Translations under genes and position numbers: made by a program | Notes under the pieces: model-generated | What the model was told of the DNA's origin: nothing | Database searches by the model: none | The model's input: the letters and a program-made list of their open reading frames with translations, nothing else | Shown here: positions 33,961 to 42,837 of the stretch, one piece after another | Numbering within the stretch: position 1 is the first letter of the stretch | Layout of the letters: every line of letters starts with the position of its first letter | Assembly (NCBI RefSeq): GCF_010974825.1 | Contig: NZ_JAAILA010000020.1 | Coordinates: 1-54,877 of the forward strand | Direction of reading: 5' to 3' | Length of the DNA: 54,877 nucleotides | From: Aeromonas rivipollensis | Lineage (GTDB): Bacteria; Pseudomonadota; Gammaproteobacteria; Enterobacterales; Aeromonadaceae

Positions 33961-35262
33961 ATGACAGAAACGGCATTGTTACTTATCAACTCATGTGCCG
34001 TGCTGGAAAGCCTGCTGATAAAAAGCGAATGGCAAGTGGAGCAGGCAAGTTCCCTGGCGGTGGCAGAACAGAAATTGCAGGAAAAGACTTATCCCCTGGT
34101 GCTGGTGGCCATCAAGCCGGATCAGCATGACGCCTTGTATTCCCTGATTGGCCAACACTCCAGCAGCCTGTGGATTGGCCTGATCGAGCGTGATTGCCTG
34201 GCCAGCGAGGCCCTGCGCAACCTGCTTGCAGCCTGTTTCCATGATTTCCACACCTTCCCGCTCGATCAGGAAAGACTCTCCCACAGCCTGGGTCATGCGT
34301 TGGGAATGGCGCAGCTCATCCGGCGCCATCGCCCCAAGATGCCGGCTCAGCTGCGCTTCATCCAGGGTGAGAGCAGCGCCATTCGCCAGTTGCGCGAGCA
34401 GATCATGCGGCTGCAACATTGTCGCCTGCCCGTGCTGGTGACCGGGCCCAGCGGAACCGGCAAGGAGCTGGTGGCTCGTGAGTTGCACTACAGCACCTTC
34501 GGCGAAGACAGTCCCTTTGTGGCCGTCAACTGCGGCGCCATGCCCCATCAGCTGATCCAGTCCGAGCTGTTCGGCCACGTCAAGGGCGCCTTCACCGGTG
34601 CCCAGAGCCGCAAGATAGGCAAGATTGAAGCGGCCGATGGCGGCACCCTGTTCCTCGACGAGATCGGGGAGTTGCCACTGGAGGACCAGGCGACCCTGCT
34701 GCGCTTCTTGCAGGAGCAGAGCATAGAGGCCGTGGGCAGTCATCTGACTCGGAATGTGGACGTAAGGGTCATCGCCGCCACCAATATCGATGTGGAGCAG
34801 GCGGTGGCCAGCGGTGGATTTCGCATGGACCTCTACTATCGGCTCAACGTGGTGCGGTTGCGCACCCCTGCCTTGTGCGAACGGGCGGAGGACATCCAGC
34901 TGCTTGCCGACGATATACTGGCAGAAGTGCGGGGAGGGCGGATGCTGAGTTTTACCCACAAGGCGCGTCAGGCCATGCAGTCCTATGGCTGGCCTGGCAA
35001 TGTCAGGGAGCTGCGCAACCGGGTGCAGCGGGCAGCCGTCATGAGTTCTGGCCCCTTCATCGAGGCCGATGACATGGAGCTGACCAACATGGACTCCCTG
35101 TTGCTCGATGGCTCGCTCAAGGCCGTGCGTGAGGCGGCAGAGCGCCAGGCGCTGCAACGGACGCTGGCCCGTTTCCCTGACCAGCTGGAGGAGGTGGCGC
35201 GCACCCTGGACATCTCGCGCGCCACCCTCTACCGGCTGCTGGACAAGCACGATCTGCTGTAG
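33961..35262 (+). CDS. Sigma-54-dependent activator with VpsR-like N-terminus (fap regulator)
   Basis: 433 aa. Residues 1-125 resemble the degenerate receiver-like domain of V. cholerae VpsR (W.IGLIE...L..EALRNLL..CF.DF.TFP...[11 protein letters not shown]) and lack the usual phosphoacceptor pattern. Residues about 132-365 are the AAA+ domain: Walker A GPSGTGKE (162-169), the sigma-54 contact loop GAFTGA (209-214), and Walker B TLFLDEIG (229-236). The C-terminus is a Fis-type helix-turn-helix ([19 protein letters not shown]). AAGGAG precedes the ATG. Its divergent position opposite a consensus sigma-54 promoter makes it the probable activator of fap. VpsR responds to c-di-GMP; whether this one does is inference. 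Confidence 0.87.
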   Translation: MTETALLLINSCAVLESLLIKSEWQVEQASSLAVAEQKLQEKTYPLVLVAIKPDQHDALYSLIGQHSSSLWIGLIERDCLASEALRNLLAACFHDFHTFPLDQERLSHSLGHALGMAQLIRRHRPKMPAQLRFIQGESSAIRQLREQIMRLQHCRLPVLVTGPSGTGKELVARELHYSTFGEDSPFVAVNCGAMPHQLIQSELFGHVKGAFTGAQSRKIGKIEAADGGTLFLDEIGELPLEDQATLLRFLQEQSIEAVGSHLTRNVDVRVIAATNIDVEQAVASGGFRMDLYYRLNVVRLRTPALCERAEDIQLLADDILAEVRGGRMLSFTHKARQAMQSYGWPGNVRELRNRVQRAAVMSSGPFIEADDMELTNMDSLLLDGSLKAVREAAERQALQRTLARFPDQLEEVARTLDISRATLYRLLDKHDLL

Positions 35263-35310
35263 TTCCTGTCATTGCGGGCATGGCGGCCTTTGCCCCTGCC
35301 GTTCAGTGCC

Positions 35311-35337
35311 AAGCCCGGGCAACAGGCCCGGGTTTTT
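35311..35337 (+). terminator. Terminator of the sigma-54 activator gene
   Basis: CCCGGGC (35314-35320) pairs with GCCCGGG (35326-35332) and is followed by T5. It lies between convergent genes. Confidence 0.85.
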
Positions 35338-35396
35338 ATTGGTGCAAATGTGCACAAACCGGTTTGGCGGCAGATGCGCTAGGGGGTATGTCGCCG

Positions 35397-37028
35397 TCAG
35401 GGGGCGTGCGTTGCCAGCTGGCACAGACGGCGCGCCGCTTCCTCTTCACTTTGGACCACCTGATGGGCACCGCGGATCAGCAGGTGATGCACCTCTTCCG
35501 CCTGGTGACCACAGGCGGCAATGCGCAGCAGGTCTCCCTGCTCACGGGCTCTCGCGGCAATTTCTCCGGCCAGCAGGCTGTCATCCAGGGTGATGAGCAA
35601 CCAGCTGGCATCGGGGAGCGCCACCGAGAGCAGGTCGTTCTGGATGGGGTGGCCTGCGAGACAGCGGATCCCCTGAGCGCGCCAGGGTTCCAGCAACTGC
35701 TCATCCGGATCTATCACCACCATCTCCCTTCCTTGCTCATGCAACTGCCGAATCAAATGGCTGCCGATGGCGTCGGCCCCGACCACCACCACATGACCCT
35801 GCAGGGGACAGAGGGAAGTACCGGGCTCGACCCGGGGCTCAGGCTTGCTTCTTAGCCAGCGCTCGACCTGGTTGAACACCAGCGGATTGAGCATGATGGA
35901 GAAGCAGGCGCCCACCAGCACCAGATCGCGTGCCACATCGGGCACCAGACCGAGCATGGCACCCAGCCCCATCAGGATGAAGGAGAACTCCCCCACCTGG
36001 GCCAGGCTGGCCGAGATGGTCAGTGCCGTGCGCACGCTGTGGCCAAACAGGCGCACTATGGCGAAGGCCGCCACCGATTTGCCGATGACGATGACAAAGA
36101 TGGTTGCCAGCACTGCCAGCGGTTCGCGCAGCAAGATGGTGGGGTCAAACAGCATGCCCACAGAGACGAAGAAGAGCACGGCGAAGGCATCCTGCAGTGG
36201 CAGGGTATCGTTGGCAGCCTTGTGGCTGAGGTGGGAGCTGTTCATCACTACCCCGGCGAAGAAGGCGCCGAGGGCGAAGGAGACCCCGAACAGCTTGACC
36301 GCCCCGAAGGCGATGCCCAGGGAGCAGGAGAGCACGGCCAGGGTAAAGAGTTCGCGGGAGCCGGTGGCGGCGGTGCGGGCCAGCATCCAGGGAATGAGGC
36401 GGCGGCCCCCTATGGTCATCAGTGCGATGAAGGCGGCCACCTTGGCCAGGGTGAAGCCCAGATCCCGGAGTACATGGGACAGGGTCAGGGTCTCGCCTCC
36501 GGTCTGCAGGTTCGCCAGTATGGGGAGCAGCACCAGGGCCAGCACCATCACCAGATCCTCGACGATGAGCCAGCCGATGGCGATGCGCCCCTCCTTGGTA
36601 TCCAGCTGCCCCCGGCTCTCCAGCGCCCGCAGCAGCACCACTGTGCTGGCGGTGGAGAGTGCCAGCCCGAACACCAGGCCGGCGGTGATGCTCCAGCCGA
36701 GCAACTGGGAGAGACCGAGCCCGAGCAGGGTCGCCAGGGTGATCTGCACTATGGCGCCCGGGATGGCGATGTGTTTGACCGAGAGCAGATCCTTCAGGGA
36801 GAAGTGCAGGCCGACGCCAAACATCAACAGAATGACGCCGATCTCCGCCAATTCGGGGGCGAGTCTCAAATCGGCCACATAGCCGGGGGTGAATGGGCCG
36901 CACACGACCCCGGCCGCCAGATAACCCACCATGGGGGAGATGCGCAGACGTTGCGCCAGCATGCCAAAGAGATAGGCGAGCACGAAGCCGCCAACCAGGG
37001 TTGTGATAAGGGGGAGTGAGTGGTCCAT
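35397..37028 (-). CDS. ybaL: CPA2-family cation/proton antiporter, YbaL-like
   Basis: 543 aa (E. coli YbaL 558). Residues about 1-385 form 12-13 TM helices of the Kef/Na-H exchanger family, with the VGYLAAGVVCGPFTPGY and ALSTASTVVLLRALE blocks typical of YbaL. Residues about 410-535 are a TrkA-N regulatory domain. In this domain the usual GxGxxG dinucleotide motif reads VGADAIGS, the middle Gly replaced by Asp, which may weaken NAD(H) binding. GAGG precedes the ATG. It is monocistronic, convergent with the sigma-54 activator gene. Ion specificity (K+ or Na+) is not decided by the sequence. Confidence 0.86.
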   Translation of the reverse strand: MDHSLPLITTLVGGFVLAYLFGMLAQRLRISPMVGYLAAGVVCGPFTPGYVADLRLAPELAEIGVILLMFGVGLHFSLKDLLSVKHIAIPGAIVQITLATLLGLGLSQLLGWSITAGLVFGLALSTASTVVLLRALESRGQLDTKEGRIAIGWLIVEDLVMVLALVLLPILANLQTGGETLTLSHVLRDLGFTLAKVAAFIALMTIGGRRLIPWMLARTAATGSRELFTLAVLSCSLGIAFGAVKLFGVSFALGAFFAGVVMNSSHLSHKAANDTLPLQDAFAVLFFVSVGMLFDPTILLREPLAVLATIFVIVIGKSVAAFAIVRLFGHSVRTALTISASLAQVGEFSFILMGLGAMLGLVPDVARDLVLVGACFSIMLNPLVFNQVERWLRSKPEPRVEPGTSLCPLQGHVVVVGADAIGSHLIRQLHEQGREMVVIDPDEQLLEPWRAQGIRCLAGHPIQNDLLSVALPDASWLLITLDDSLLAGEIAARAREQGDLLRIAACGHQAEEVHHLLIRGAHQVVQSEEEAARRLCQLATHAP

Positions 37029-37388
37029 GTCGTCACCTCGCTAATGGCAGTCAGGGGCTACCAGATCACCAGGAGGCGAAGAGGGCAGCTGTCAATGAGC
37101 AGGGGGCGAAAGAGACAGAAGTTGGCCGCATCAAGCACAATATCTTGGGGGCAACAGATGCCGTTTCCATTGAAAAATAATGTATTTTTATTGCTCGAGC
37201 AACACTTATCCAAGTTTCAGATCTAATTTGACATTAAACACATATAAACCATTGTTTTGTGAGTGGTTAAAAAGTCTTTCCCGGTAAATATTGGCAGGAG
37301 TAATCAATCCTTGATGGGTTTTGGCTCGCCGGGGAGCCCAGATGATTGAGGCGGCCTCCGGGCCGCCTCCGTTGATGCGCGCCAGGGT
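37029..37388. other. Spacer between ggt and ybaL
   Basis: 360 bp. The left part presumably holds the ybaL promoter. Around 37160-37290 it is AT-rich. Two hairpins close to ggt (37323-37338 GGCTC/GAGCC; 37348-37369 GAGGCGGCC/GGCCGCCTC) can end ggt transcription. No gene. Confidence 0.5.
37348..37369 (-). terminator. Hairpin terminator of ggt
   Basis: A perfect 9-bp GC stem with a 4-nt loop, 20 bp after the ggt stop on the minus strand. No long T run follows. Confidence 0.55.
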
Positions 37389-39170
37389 TCACTCGCCCCT
37401 GGCAACCCCCTCCCGCCTCGGGTCTGCGGCGCCAAACCAGCCACCGGCATTGCGTTGCACTCCCTGCAAGCCCGAGGTCTGCTCGCTGAGCATTATCTCG
37501 TGCCCCCTGGCCTTGAGCCCCTGGATAACGGACTCGGGCGTGCGTCCCTGCTCCAGCTCGGTGGGGCCGTTGCGGCTGCCGAAGTTGGGCAGGTTGATGG
37601 CCTGCTGCAGGTTCATCCCCCAGTCCTGGGTGCCGAGCAGCGCCTTGCCCACGTAGTTGATGATGGCCGAGCCACCGGGGGAGCCCAGGCTCATATCCAG
37701 CTGCTTGCTCTGCTTGTCGAATACCAGCAGGGGCGACATGGAGGAGCGCGGGCGCTTGCCGGGCTCCACCCGGTTGGCCACCGGCAGACCGGCGGCATCC
37801 ACCGAGGTGAAGGAAAAATCGGTGAGCTGGTTGTTGAGCAGGTAGCCGTTGACCATCAGCCGGGAGCCGAAGCCGTCCTCGATGGAGCTGGTCATGGAGA
37901 CCGCCATGCCGCCCCCATCCACTATGGAGACGTGGCTGGTGGAGGGTAGCTCGGGGGTGGCATCCTGACCACGGGCCAGCGCCAGTGGCGGCGTGCCCGG
38001 TTGGGCGACGCCCATGGACTTGGCGCCGATGAGCCGGCCCCGCTCGGCGAGATAGTCCTTGTCCAGCATGCCGCGCACCGGCACGGCGACGAAGTCTCCG
38101 TCCGCCACATACTGGTTGCGGTCGGCGAAGGCGAGGCGCGCCGCCTCGCTGTAAAGGTGGATTGCCTCGCTTGAGGCGGCCAGCCGGCCGTCCGCCCCTT
38201 GCACCGGCCTGAGGGCCGCCATGTCACGGCTCTCCAGCATGCCGAAGATCTGGCCGAGGGCCAGGGTGCCCGAGGAGGGGGTCGGGAAGCCGCACACCTC
38301 GCTCTGGCGATAGTCAAAGCAGAGGCCGTCCCGCAGCCTGGCGCTGTAGCTGGCCAGATCCGCGGCGCTCAGCACCCCGGGGTTGGTGGGATGGGCATGG
38401 ACTTTGGCCACCATTGCATCCGCCAGCGGGCCGCGATAGAAGGCGTCGGGCCCCTCGCTTGCCAGGGTGCGCAGTACCTTGGCCAGGGCGGGGTTGGTGA
38501 GCCGGGTGCCCGCCGCCTTGGGGCTGCCATCCGCCTGATAGAAGTAGGCCCTGGCCTCGGGGTCTTTGGCCAGATAGGGATCCTTGGCGAGCAGGGTGGC
38601 CAGACGAGGGCTGATGATGAAACCCTGCTCGGCGAGCGTGATGGCGGGCTCGAACAGGCTGGCCCAGGGCAGCTTGCCATAGCGGGCGTGGGCCAGCGCC
38701 AGGGCGCGTACAGTGCCGGGGGCGCCGACCGAGCGACCGCCCACCACGCCGTCATAGAACGCCATCGGCTTGCCATCCTTCATGAACAGCTGATCCGTGG
38801 CTGCCGCCGGTGCCGTCTCCCGGCCATCCACGGCCGCCACCTGCTTGCCATCCCACACCAGCATGAGGGAGCCGCCGCCGATCCCGGAAGATTGCGGCTC
38901 CACCAGGGTCAGTACCAGCTGGACGGCGATGGCCGCATCGACGGCGCTGCCTCCCGCCTTGACGATCTGGTAGCCCGCATCCACCGCCAGCGGGTTGGCC
39001 GCGGCCACCATGAAGTCGCGCCCCTGCCAGCCCGGCTTGTCAGTCCAGCCGCTGGCCGCCTCGGGGGCTGTCAGGGTCTGGGGAGGGGGAACATAATGAA
39101 AGGCGCTCTGGGGGGCGCAGCCGGTGAGCAGGCCGAAGGCCACCAGCAGGGCGAGGGGTTTGAGGGACAT
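37389..39170 (-). CDS. ggt: Gamma-glutamyltranspeptidase, lipoprotein form
   Basis: 593 aa from the ATG at 39170 (AAGGAG 7 nt upstream). The signal sequence ends in the lipobox LLTGC (C18), so the precursor is predicted to be lipid-anchored, whereas E. coli GGT is soluble in the periplasm. Autoprocessing nucleophile T411 (LPS|TSHVSIVD) would divide it into a large subunit (18-410) and a small one (411-593). Substrate-binding blocks such as EPQSSGIGGGSLMLVWDG, DGRETAPAA and GTLALGQI are visible. Cleaves glutathione and transfers the gamma-glutamyl group. Divergent from an esterase gene that also encodes a lipoprotein. Confidence 0.92.
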   Translation of the reverse strand: MSLKPLALLVAFGLLTGCAPQSAFHYVPPPQTLTAPEAASGWTDKPGWQGRDFMVAAANPLAVDAGYQIVKAGGSAVDAAIAVQLVLTLVEPQSSGIGGGSLMLVWDGKQVAAVDGRETAPAAATDQLFMKDGKPMAFYDGVVGGRSVGAPGTVRALALAHARYGKLPWASLFEPAITLAEQGFIISPRLATLLAKDPYLAKDPEARAYFYQADGSPKAAGTRLTNPALAKVLRTLASEGPDAFYRGPLADAMVAKVHAHPTNPGVLSAADLASYSARLRDGLCFDYRQSEVCGFPTPSSGTLALGQIFGMLESRDMAALRPVQGADGRLAASSEAIHLYSEAARLAFADRNQYVADGDFVAVPVRGMLDKDYLAERGRLIGAKSMGVAQPGTPPLALARGQDATPELPSTSHVSIVDGGGMAVSMTSSIEDGFGSRLMVNGYLLNNQLTDFSFTSVDAAGLPVANRVEPGKRPRSSMSPLLVFDKQSKQLDMSLGSPGGSAIINYVGKALLGTQDWGMNLQQAINLPNFGSRNGPTELEQGRTPESVIQGLKARGHEIMLSEQTSGLQGVQRNAGGWFGAADPRREGVARGE

Positions 39171-39285
39171 GACAGGCTCCTTGTCGGTTTCTTGTACAGT
39201 CATCGAAATGTGGCACAGTTGGAGCCCGATTGAAAGATTGTCTTTATACTCATATGGTTACAAAAATATCAAGGAGGGGCCCAGG

Positions 39286-39900
39286 ATGCACAAGGAGGGA
39301 CTGGTGAGGCGTTGCGTGACGGGGCTGCTCTGCCTGCTGCTGACCGCCTGTGGCGAGCCGGGGTTCAGACCCCTGGCGGCGGGGGAGACCATACTGGCCT
39401 TTGGTGACAGCCTGACCGAGGGGCGCGGAGTCAGTCCGGCACAGAGCTACCCCAGCGTACTGGCGAGCTTGAGCGGCCACCCCGTCATCAATGGCGGGGT
39501 GTCGGGGGAGTTGAGTCAGGCGGGCAGGGCCCGCTTGCCGGCGCTGCTGGCCGAGCACAGGCCCGCCCTGGTGATCTTGTTGGAGGGAGGCAATGACATG
39601 CTGCGCGGCAGCGGGGAGGTGGCGCTCAAGGCCAATCTCGCCGCCATGATAGAGGCGGCGCAGGGCAGCGGCGCCCAGGTGCTGCTGGTGGCCGTGCCTC
39701 GCAAGTCCCTGTTTGCCGATGGTGCGCCCCTCTACGGGGAGCTGGCACAGCAGTACGGACTGGTGCTGGACAACGACAGCATTGGCGAGCTGCTGCGCAC
39801 TCCCGGGCTCAAGTCCGACGCCGTGCACTTCAACGCGCAGGGATATGGCGCCCTGGCCGAGCGGCTTCACCGGCTTTTGCAGGCCCGCGGCGCTCTATGA
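39286..39900 (+). CDS. SGNH/GDSL esterase, TesA-like lipoprotein
   Basis: 204 aa from the ATG at 39286, preceded by AAGGAGG; a much longer upstream frame overlapping ggt is rejected. Lipobox LLTAC (C21) predicts a lipoprotein. SGNH blocks: block I FGDSLTEG (Ser nucleophile), block II Gly in NGGVSGE, block III GGNDML (Asn), block V DAVHFNAQGY (His). It resembles TesA arylesterase/lysophospholipase but TesA itself is a soluble periplasmic enzyme. The substrate is uncertain. A bidirectional terminator follows the stop after about 38 bp. Confidence 0.85.
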   Translation: MHKEGLVRRCVTGLLCLLLTACGEPGFRPLAAGETILAFGDSLTEGRGVSPAQSYPSVLASLSGHPVINGGVSGELSQAGRARLPALLAEHRPALVILLEGGNDMLRGSGEVALKANLAAMIEAAQGSGAQVLLVAVPRKSLFADGAPLYGELAQQYGLVLDNDSIGELLRTPGLKSDAVHFNAQGYGALAERLHRLLQARGAL

Positions 39901-39938
39901 GGCCGATGCTCCTGCCGCGTCGGCGGGCCGCCCGGGAT

Positions 39939-39966
39939 CAAAAAAAACCGCCGAGGCGGTTTTTTT
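39939..39966. terminator. Bidirectional terminator between the esterase gene and rdgC
   Basis: ACCGCC (39947-39952) pairs with GGCGGT (39955-39960), flanked by A8 on the left and T7 on the right, so it can serve both convergent genes. Confidence 0.88.
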
Positions 39967-39982
39967 ACAGGCAAGGGACAAC

Positions 39983-40894
39983 TTAGAGGGACTGCTCTTC
40001 GCCACCCAGGGCGGCAAACAGCGCCGGGATGAACTGGGCCAGCTCGGCTGTCACCAGGGCAAAGTCCGCATCCAGGCGGGCGGCGGGATCCTCGCTGGTG
40101 ACGTCGTCGTTCTGCTCGCGCAGCTCTTCGCTGAATTTCAGGCGCTTGATGGAGAGATCGTCCCCCAGCACGAAGCTCAGGGTCTCGCCCCAGTTCAGGG
40201 CCAGCTTGGTCACCAGCTTGTCGTTGGCCAGGTGATTCTTGATCTCGTCGCTCATCAGATCCTGCTGCTTGCAGCGGATGATGCCGCCGTGTTCCATGGC
40301 ACTGCGCAGCTCGGCCTCGTCTTCCAGGGTGAAGCTGGCGGGCAGATTGCCCTCGTTCAGCCACTCGGTCATGGTGATTTCGGGCGGGTTCTTGAGGGCC
40401 ACCGGCACCACGGGCAGGGTACCTATGCTCTTGCGCAGCAGCGCCAGCAGATCGTCCGCCTTCTTGGCGGAGCCGGCGTCCACCACCATCAGGTTGTCGG
40501 CCGGATTGATCCAGGCGAAGGTCTGGCTGGTGCGGCTGAAGGCTCGGGGCAGCAGGGTATGCATGATCTCCTCCTTCAGCGCCTCCTTCTCCTTCTTCTT
40601 GAGGGCGCGGCCCTGCTCGAATTCGATCGCTTCGACCTTCTCCGCCAGCATCTCCTTGACCACCGTGCCCGGCAGCATTTTCTCTTCCTTGCGGGCGCAG
40701 AGCAGGATGTGGCCAGAGGCGCTGTGAGTCAGGGTGGAGCCGAATTTACCGAGGGGCTTGACCCACCCGAACCGGGAGATGTCCTGACTGCCGCACGGGG
40801 TGAAGGCACAGGCCTCGAGCTGGGTTTCCAGCTGATCCACGGTCAGGTCAAAGGGGCGGGTAAAGCGATAAATCTGCAGGTTTTTAAACCACAT
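39983..40894 (-). CDS. rdgC: Recombination-associated protein RdgC
   Basis: 303 aa, same length as E. coli RdgC. The N-terminus MWFKNLQIYRFTRPF, the segment FGWVKPLG and the LLCARKEEKMLPG block are diagnostic. RdgC forms a ring dimer around duplex DNA and restrains RecA-mediated recombination. GAGG precedes the ATG. It is monocistronic. Confidence 0.95.
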   Translation of the reverse strand: MWFKNLQIYRFTRPFDLTVDQLETQLEACAFTPCGSQDISRFGWVKPLGKFGSTLTHSASGHILLCARKEEKMLPGTVVKEMLAEKVEAIEFEQGRALKKKEKEALKEEIMHTLLPRAFSRTSQTFAWINPADNLMVVDAGSAKKADDLLALLRKSIGTLPVVPVALKNPPEITMTEWLNEGNLPASFTLEDEAELRSAMEHGGIIRCKQQDLMSDEIKNHLANDKLVTKLALNWGETLSFVLGDDLSIKRLKFSEELREQNDDVTSEDPAARLDADFALVTAELAQFIPALFAALGGEEQSL

Positions 40895-41074
40895 GGCGTC
40901 CTCGGTCTCATAGATTGTCCGGCGGGCATTGTACTAGAGAGGCGCTTTGTGATCAGCCAATCATTCTCGCTAAATAAAGGGCGATCGACTTCACATGGCC
41001 TCATCTTGACCGCCCGTCTTGTCATCGAACTCCCCTAGACTGCGAGTGTTCAAATTGTTAACAAGGATGCGAAT

Positions 41075-41503
41075 ATGTTGAGAGCGAGCCGGCCGGAAGA
41101 CATGGAAGAGATCGTCGAGATCTGGCTGCTGGCATCCTTGCAGGCTCATGATTTCGTTGACGCTTCCTGCTGGTGGCAGGCTCAGGAGGAGCTGCGTACC
41201 CGCTACCTCGACCACGCCCGCATCTGGGTGTTTGAAGAGCGCGGGGAGCTGCTCGGTTTCATGGCCCTGGTGGATGACTACCTGGCCGCCCTCTTCGTGC
41301 GACCCGACCGCCAGGGGCGCGGGGTCGGTCATGCCCTGCTGCAGGAGGCCAAGCAGCAAGAGGGGGCGCTCCATACCCGGGTCTTCGTGGAGAACGAGCC
41401 GGCGGTGCGCTTCTATCGCCGCCACGGGTTCAGGATAGGGGGTGAGGTCTCGGATCCCCTGACCGGTCATCCCCAGTACCAGATGCATTTCCAAGCCGTC
41501 TGA
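41075..41503 (+). CDS. GNAT-family N-acetyltransferase, YiaC/YjaB-like
   Basis: 142 aa single-domain GNAT protein. The acetyl-CoA pyrophosphate loop is RPDRQGRGVGHALL (about 77-90), followed by VFVENEPAVRFYRRHGF, the usual C-terminal strand and helix. The N-terminal half (EIVEIWLLASLQAHDFVDASCWW) resembles E. coli YiaC and YjaB. AAGGA lies 8 nt before the ATG. The acceptor could be a protein lysine or a small amine; nothing in the sequence decides. Single gene between rdgC and sbcDC. Confidence 0.82.
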   Translation: MLRASRPEDMEEIVEIWLLASLQAHDFVDASCWWQAQEELRTRYLDHARIWVFEERGELLGFMALVDDYLAALFVRPDRQGRGVGHALLQEAKQQEGALHTRVFVENEPAVRFYRRHGFRIGGEVSDPLTGHPQYQMHFQAV

Positions 41504-41610
41504 ATCTGACGTCACCGGCCTGTTTTGCTTGAAAAAAGAGGGGCGTATCCTCATCTTGTCCTCATCGGGTACCACTGGCACCCCCCCTCTTATCTCTCGA
41601 GCCGCTTTTC

Positions 41611-42837
41611 ATGAAGATCCTGCACACTGCCGACTGGCATCTTGGCCATCAACTCCATGGTCATGAGCGCCGCTTCGAACACGATGCCTTTCTCGACTGG
41701 CTGACCGACACCATCAAGACGCGGCAGATCGACGCCCTGCTGGTAGCAGGGGATCTGTTCGATACCGCCAATCCTCCCGCCAGCGCCTGGCAGCAGCTCT
41801 ATCGCTTCCTGGCCAGGCTGCGCGCCGAGATGCCCCGCCTCAACATGGTGCTGATCGGTGGCAACCACGACTCTCCCTCCAAGCTGGACGCCCCCCACGA
41901 GCTGCTGCGGGCCTTCGACCTGCATCTGGTGGGCAGCATCAGCCGGGACGGGGAGGGCAGGCTCGAAATCGATCGCCTGCTGGTGCCACTGCAAGACAGG
42001 GAGGGCAAGGTCGCCGCCTGGTGCGCCGCCGTGCCGTTTCTTCGCAGCAGCGACCTACGGGTGGAGCCGCTCGAAGAGGGGCAGGATCGGCTGATCGAAG
42101 GGGTTCGCCAGATCTACCAGGAAGTGCTGGCGCAAGGCCGTGCGCGCTGCGAGCCCGGCCAGGCGCTCATCGCCATGGGCCACGCCTACCTGGCTGCGGG
42201 CCAGCTCTCCGAGCTTTCCGAGCGGCGGGTGCTCGGCGGCAATCAGCATGCCCTGCCCGCCGACATCTTCGCCACCGCCGACTACACCGCCCTTGGCCAC
42301 CTCCATCTGGCCCAGAGCCCGGCCGAGGGGGTGCACTACAGCGGCTCGCCGCTGCCGCTCTCCCTCGCCGAGGCCAACTACAACCATCAGGTGCTGGAGG
42401 TCAGGTTTGAGGGGGGCAAGTTGGCGGGGCTGGAGCGGATCCCTGTGCCCCGTGCGGTGGAGATGATCCGCCTGCCCCAGAGCACACTCGAGGAGGCGCT
42501 CACCGCCATAGAGGCGCTCTCCCTGCCCGACTGTCCCCAGGAGGCACAACCCTTCCTCGAGGTGCGGCTGCTGCTGCCCAAGCCCGAGGCCCGCATCCGC
42601 GAGCGCATTCTGGCGGCCATGGCGGGCAAGCCGGTGCGTCTGGCCCGCATCAGCACCCAGTATCAAGGCTCGGGGGAGGGGCTGGCCGATGGCCGCGAGC
42701 GGCGCAGGCTGGATGAGCTATCCCCCACAGAGGTGTTCCGCCTCTGCTATCAGCGGCAGTTCGAGGGGGAGCCGGCGGCCGAATTGGTGGCGTCGTTTGA
42801 AGAGATCCTGGAGCAGGTCAAGGAATCCAACACATGA
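41611..42837 (+). CDS. sbcD: SbcCD nuclease, subunit SbcD
   Basis: 408 aa Mre11-type phosphoesterase. All metal motifs are present: HTADWHLGH (D8, H10), AGDLFDTANPP, GGNHDSPSKL, MGHAYL and LGHLHLAQ. Together with SbcC it cleaves hairpins and blocked double-strand ends. Its TGA overlaps the ATG of sbcC (ATGA at 42834), so translation is coupled. The ATG lacks a strong Shine-Dalgarno. Confidence 0.96.
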   Translation: MKILHTADWHLGHQLHGHERRFEHDAFLDWLTDTIKTRQIDALLVAGDLFDTANPPASAWQQLYRFLARLRAEMPRLNMVLIGGNHDSPSKLDAPHELLRAFDLHLVGSISRDGEGRLEIDRLLVPLQDREGKVAAWCAAVPFLRSSDLRVEPLEEGQDRLIEGVRQIYQEVLAQGRARCEPGQALIAMGHAYLAAGQLSELSERRVLGGNQHALPADIFATADYTALGHLHLAQSPAEGVHYSGSPLPLSLAEANYNHQVLEVRFEGGKLAGLERIPVPRAVEMIRLPQSTLEEALTAIEALSLPDCPQEAQPFLEVRLLLPKPEARIRERILAAMAGKPVRLARISTQYQGSGEGLADGRERRRLDELSPTEVFRLCYQRQFEGEPAAELVASFEEILEQVKESNT

